Assembly: GCA_016788705.1 (NCBI GenBank)
Contig: JAEUSQ010000007.1
Span: forward strand, 1 to 64,000
From: Bacteroidetes Order II. bacterium
GTDB lineage: Bacteria > Bacteroidota > Rhodothermia > Rhodothermales > UBA2364
Reading direction: 5' to 3'
Length of the DNA: 64,000 bases
The notes under the pieces were generated by a model. It did not search any database. It saw nothing but the letters and a program-made list of their open reading frames with translations, and was not told the DNA's origin. Position numbers and translations under genes: made by a program. Each line of letters begins with the position of its first letter. Position 1 is the first letter of the stretch. Below, in pieces: positions 63,283 to 64,000 of the stretch.

Positions 63283-64000
63283 ATGGCAGGACATAATAAG
63301 TGGTCTAAAGTAAAACGCATCAAAGCAGTAGCCGATGGGAAACGTTCCAAGGTATGGCAACGGATTACCCGCGAGATTATGGTGGCGGCAAGAGACGGAG
63401 GCGGAGATGCGGGCATGAATGCGAAATTGGCGGCAGCCTTGGAGCGTGCACGTGCCGAAAATATGCCCAAAGACAATATGCAACGGGCCATAAAACGGGG
63501 GACAGGCGAAATTGCCGGAGCCGACTATGAGGAACTGAACTACGAAGGGTATGCGCCCTTTGGTATTGCCGTTTTTGTCGAAACACTTACCGATAACCCC
63601 GTCAGAACGGTGGCCGATGTTCGTCATGCTTTTAGCAAACATGGTGGCAATATGGGAACCACAGGCTCGGTTGGCTATCTGTTTGATCATAAAGGGGTGA
63701 TTGAAGTGCCTTTGACTGCAATAGACTACGATGCATTGTTCGAATTGGTGGTAGATGCCGGTGCCGACGACTTGGAGGAGGATGCCGAAAGCTATACCAT
63801 TTCTACACCCGTAGAGGCATTTGGTGCGGTGCAACAAGCCCTTTCTCAGGCTGGAATTAAACCAGCAGAAGCAAACCTGGAACGGATCCCAACTACGACC
63901 AATAAGTTGAAGCCGGAAGAAGTAACGAAGGTGTTGAAACTCATAGATATGCTCGAGGAAAACGATGATGTGCAGGCAGTTTATCACACCCTCGAATTGG
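63283..64000 (+). CDS. YebC/PmpR-family protein (3' end cut by window)
   Basis: 239 codons are present. MAGHNKWSKVKRIKAVADGK, REIMVAARDGGGDAGMNAKL, ENMPKDNMQRAIKRGTGEIA and NYEGYAPFGIAVFVETLTDN are the family's defining blocks; the last codons read VYHTLEL. Full-length proteins have about 240-250 residues, so only a few codons are missing. YebC proteins were viewed as transcription regulators and have lately been linked to resolving ribosome stalling at proline stretches. ruvC often follows in other bacteria; that area is off the window. Confidence 0.95.
   Translation, partial: MAGHNKWSKVKRIKAVADGKRSKVWQRITREIMVAARDGGGDAGMNAKLAAALERARAENMPKDNMQRAIKRGTGEIAGADYEELNYEGYAPFGIAVFVETLTDNPVRTVADVRHAFSKHGGNMGTTGSVGYLFDHKGVIEVPLTAIDYDALFELVVDAGADDLEEDAESYTISTPVEAFGAVQQALSQAGIKPAEANLERIPTTTNKLKPEEVTKVLKLIDMLEENDDVQAVYHTLEL

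Noticed and set aside
1-64000. CRISPR arrays, insertion sequences and prophage
   Set aside because: No regularly spaced repeats, transposase or integrase genes or terminal inverted repeats were seen on either strand.

Overview
The window looks like a chromosomal segment of a Bacteroidota-like bacterium, most plausibly of the Rhodothermia/Balneolia side. Reasons: the order tuf, tRNA-Trp, secE, nusG, rplKAJL, rpoBC; several secreted proteins ending in a type IX secretion (T9SS) sorting domain with the NYPNPFNPTT signature; a PorV-like outer membrane protein; many TonB-dependent receptors with a CarboxypepD_reg plug extension; few strong Shine-Dalgarno sites. The assignment is inference from gene content, not from a marker search.

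Region 1 (1-12.7 kb) is the ribosomal protein / RNA polymerase block. It starts inside tuf and contains a decayed, G-domain-less EF-Tu copy, tRNA-Trp, secE, nusG, L11, L1, L10, L7/L12, rpoB and rpoC. A 12-nt motif is repeated in stem-loops before both rplK and rplA (candidate L1 operators). Other hairpins lie before rplL, between rplL and rpoB, and between rpoB and rpoC. A terminator closes the block.

Region 2 (12.7-30.2 kb) is mixed: a split YeeE/YedE pair, a YdeI-like protein, a TonB receptor with a lipoprotein partner, queA-ispD-ispF, an ECF sigma factor followed by a Ser/Thr kinase with TPRs, a copper-type (OprC-like) TonB receptor with its small Cys-rich partner, a glycine-zipper exported protein, two related terminator-ended RNA-like units, a broken DinB gene, a YugP-like metalloprotease, a RuvC-like nuclease and a Tat-exported lactonase-like protein.

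Region 3 (30.2-35.4 kb) is the most novel-looking part. A tight four-gene operon encodes a PolB-type 3'-5' exonuclease, two different DUF488 proteins and a probable dual-OB protein. It sits behind a perfect 18-bp dyad and a leader hairpin and converges on a TrkH/TrkA potassium uptake pair.

Region 4 (35.5-44.5 kb) holds a three-domain fusion (APH-type kinase, M23 peptidase, class III aminotransferase) and a minus-strand series with a parvulin isomerase, acyl-CoA thioesterase, RfbD-like reductase, serS and a cysteine desulfurase.

Region 5 (44.6-56.4 kb) is a five-gene surface module: a tandemly duplicated beta-propeller-like T9SS cargo, a double CBM9-like T9SS cargo, a TonB receptor, a very large exported Asp-rich protein and a PorV-like barrel. 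They probably act together at the outer membrane; the substrate is not evident.

Region 6 (56.4-64 kb) has a 3-hydroxyisobutyrate-dehydrogenase-like enzyme, rnhB, a LacI regulator divergent from a MalK/UgpC-type ATPase with two operator-like sites between them, an orphan exported protein, an EEP-family lipoprotein and the start of a YebC-family gene cut by the window end.
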